DNA of 6,109 bases from ANME-2 cluster archaeon (lineage in GTDB: Archaea; Halobacteriota; Methanosarcinia; Methanosarcinales; Methanocomedenaceae), in contig JAKRWB010000259.1 in the NCBI GenBank assembly GCA_022353185.1, forward strand, positions 1 through 6,109. The letters are read 5' to 3'. Positions 5,375 to 6,109 of the stretch are shown here, piece by piece. How positions within the stretch are numbered: the stretch's first letter is position 1; each line of letters starts with the position of its first letter. The position numbers and the translations under genes were made by a program. The notes beneath the pieces were generated by a model. The model was not told the DNA's origin and made no database searches. It saw nothing but the letters and a program-made list of their open reading frames with translations.

Positions 5375-6052
5375 TCAGTCCACGGTATAAATTCTCATCA
5401 TATCAGGTTTTTCGGTGCAATAGTAATGAACCCAGATGTAAAGATGAGTAAATAGGGCAGACAGCAGGGCGGCCTTGGATGCATACACAAGCCCGGGTAT
5501 CCAGATTATTGCCACTCCGAACAGGTACATCCCATTATCGACAAATCTATAAATTCCTTCTTTTACCAGTGGCCTGTCCCCATAAGAATTGTCAAAATGG
5601 TCAATGCCCAATGCACGTTTCATCTTGAAATACCTGCCTACCGAATAAAATAGATAAACAGCCAATATGGCAATGATAAATGCCAGGATGTTCAGTGAAA
5701 ACTGGTCAAAATAGAATGAGTTCTTGTTAGATATGGCTAAGATGACCACACAAATAATCCTGACAAGAGCTAACGTAAAAAAACCGATTGAATAATAAGT
5801 AAATCCCCGGGCGCTAAATATCCTCGTGACCAGGGAATAGTGCAGTTGAGTTCTCCAGCAGAACCACACATAAACCTGGTGTATTATAGGAAAGGCAATT
5901 GAAAGATAGAACCAGGTTATTGTGTTGATACCATAATACTGGCCTGCGAAAAAACCTCCTATTCTGCTGATAAGATATGTTAAACCCAATAAGAGCATGA
6001 GGAGCAGATAATGTAACGGTTGCTTTTCAAACATTAAATTGACAACTTTCAC
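5375..6052 (-). CDS. Polytopic membrane protein with isoprenylcysteine/phospholipid methyltransferase-like C-terminus
   Basis: The 225-residue protein has about five to six membrane helices, at roughly 14-32, 46-64, 86-106, 117-137, 174-190 and 192-212. The C-terminal part reads RPLVKEGIYRFVDNGMYLFG (159-178), then a helix pair, then HYYCTEKPDMMRIY (209-222). This order matches the ICMT/PEMT-type membrane methyltransferases, which carry a G-x-YR-x-x-R/N-[HN]-P-MY motif and a later E-[EK]-P element around the S-adenosylmethionine and substrate sites. Here the usual HP or NP is replaced by NG, so activity is uncertain. A lipid or prenyl substrate at the membrane is the family expectation, not shown. 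The start is taken as GTG at 6052; the in-frame ATG at 6034-6032 (codon 7) is an alternative, and neither has a clear ribosome binding site. It is 50 nt upstream of the U32 gene, which seems to have its own promoter. Confidence 0.7.
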   Translation of the reverse strand: MKVVNLMFEKQPLHYLLLMLLLGLTYLISRIGGFFAGQYYGINTITWFYLSIAFPIIHQVYVWFCWRTQLHYSLVTRIFSARGFTYYSIGFFTLALVRIICVVILAISNKNSFYFDQFSLNILAFIIAILAVYLFYSVGRYFKMKRALGIDHFDNSYGDRPLVKEGIYRFVDNGMYLFGVAIIWIPGLVYASKAALLSALFTHLYIWVHYYCTEKPDMMRIYTVD

Positions 6053-6075
6053 ATTGTAATGATATACTGTGAATT

Positions 6076-6089
6076 GTTATAAAATTTTT
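6076..6089 (-). promoter_or_regulatory. Candidate BRE/TATA promoter of the membrane methyltransferase-like gene
   Basis: The minus strand reads AAAAATTTTATAAC, an A-run followed by TTTTATAA, centred about 29 nt before the GTG at 6052. That distance predicts transcription beginning almost at the start codon, which fits the absence of a ribosome binding site in the 57-bp region to the window edge. Confidence 0.45.
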
Positions 6090-6099
6090 CATACATCAT

Positions 6100-6107
6100 G
6101 GGGGAGG
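6100..6107 (+). promoter_or_regulatory. Possible ribosome binding site of a divergent gene beyond the right edge
   Basis: The plus strand ends ATGGGGGAGGCA. GGGGGAGG is a strong ribosome-binding-like purine run, so a plus-strand gene may begin just outside the window. Alternatively the ATG at 6098 itself is a start and the purines are coding. The window is too short to decide. Confidence 0.25.
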
Positions 6108-6109
6108 CA

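Overview
The window looks like a piece of a euryarchaeal genome, most likely from the methanogen / anaerobic methane-oxidiser lineage (Methanosarcinales or relatives). The reasons are a CetZ-type tubulin homologue, paired archaeal winged-helix regulators, a secreted protein built from archaeal surface-type beta domains, AT-rich BRE/TATA-like promoters, and GGAGG/GGTG-type ribosome binding sites. The exact genus cannot be read from the sequence. No rRNA, tRNA, CRISPR array, insertion sequence or other mobile element was seen.

All seven genes lie on the minus strand, so the reading order is right to left. (1) 6052-5375 encodes a polytopic membrane protein with a C-terminal motif like the isoprenylcysteine/phospholipid methyltransferases. 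(2) 5324-4269 is a U32-family ('peptidase U32', UbiU/RlhA-like) protein rich in likely Fe-S cysteines. It is followed with an ATGA overlap by (3) 4272-3886, a 128-residue unrecognised protein with a CxC...CPxC cysteine set. After a 197-bp AT-rich gap come (4) 3688-2441, a signal-peptide protein with two extracellular beta-sandwich repeats and one C-terminal membrane anchor, and (5) 2414-1311, a CetZ-like tubulin-family GTPase. Both (4) and (5) start with TTG behind recognisable ribosome binding sites, 26 nt apart. After a stem-loop/T-tract terminator candidate and a promoter come (6) 1171-662, an ArsR-like regulator with a possible second helix-turn-helix, and (7) 665-1, a winged-helix regulator with a C-terminal domain that runs off the left edge. 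Genes (6) and (7) are coupled by another ATGA overlap.

Three functional units can be proposed. One is a cell-envelope/cytoskeleton pair: the anchored surface protein is on the outside and the CetZ filament protein is in the cytoplasm. The second is a probable redox or RNA/cofactor-modification pair: the U32 protein and the Cys4 protein. The third is a coupled pair of transcription regulators. The surface protein/CetZ cassette and the U32/Cys4 couple are the most promising undescribed associations. Both are inferences from adjacency.
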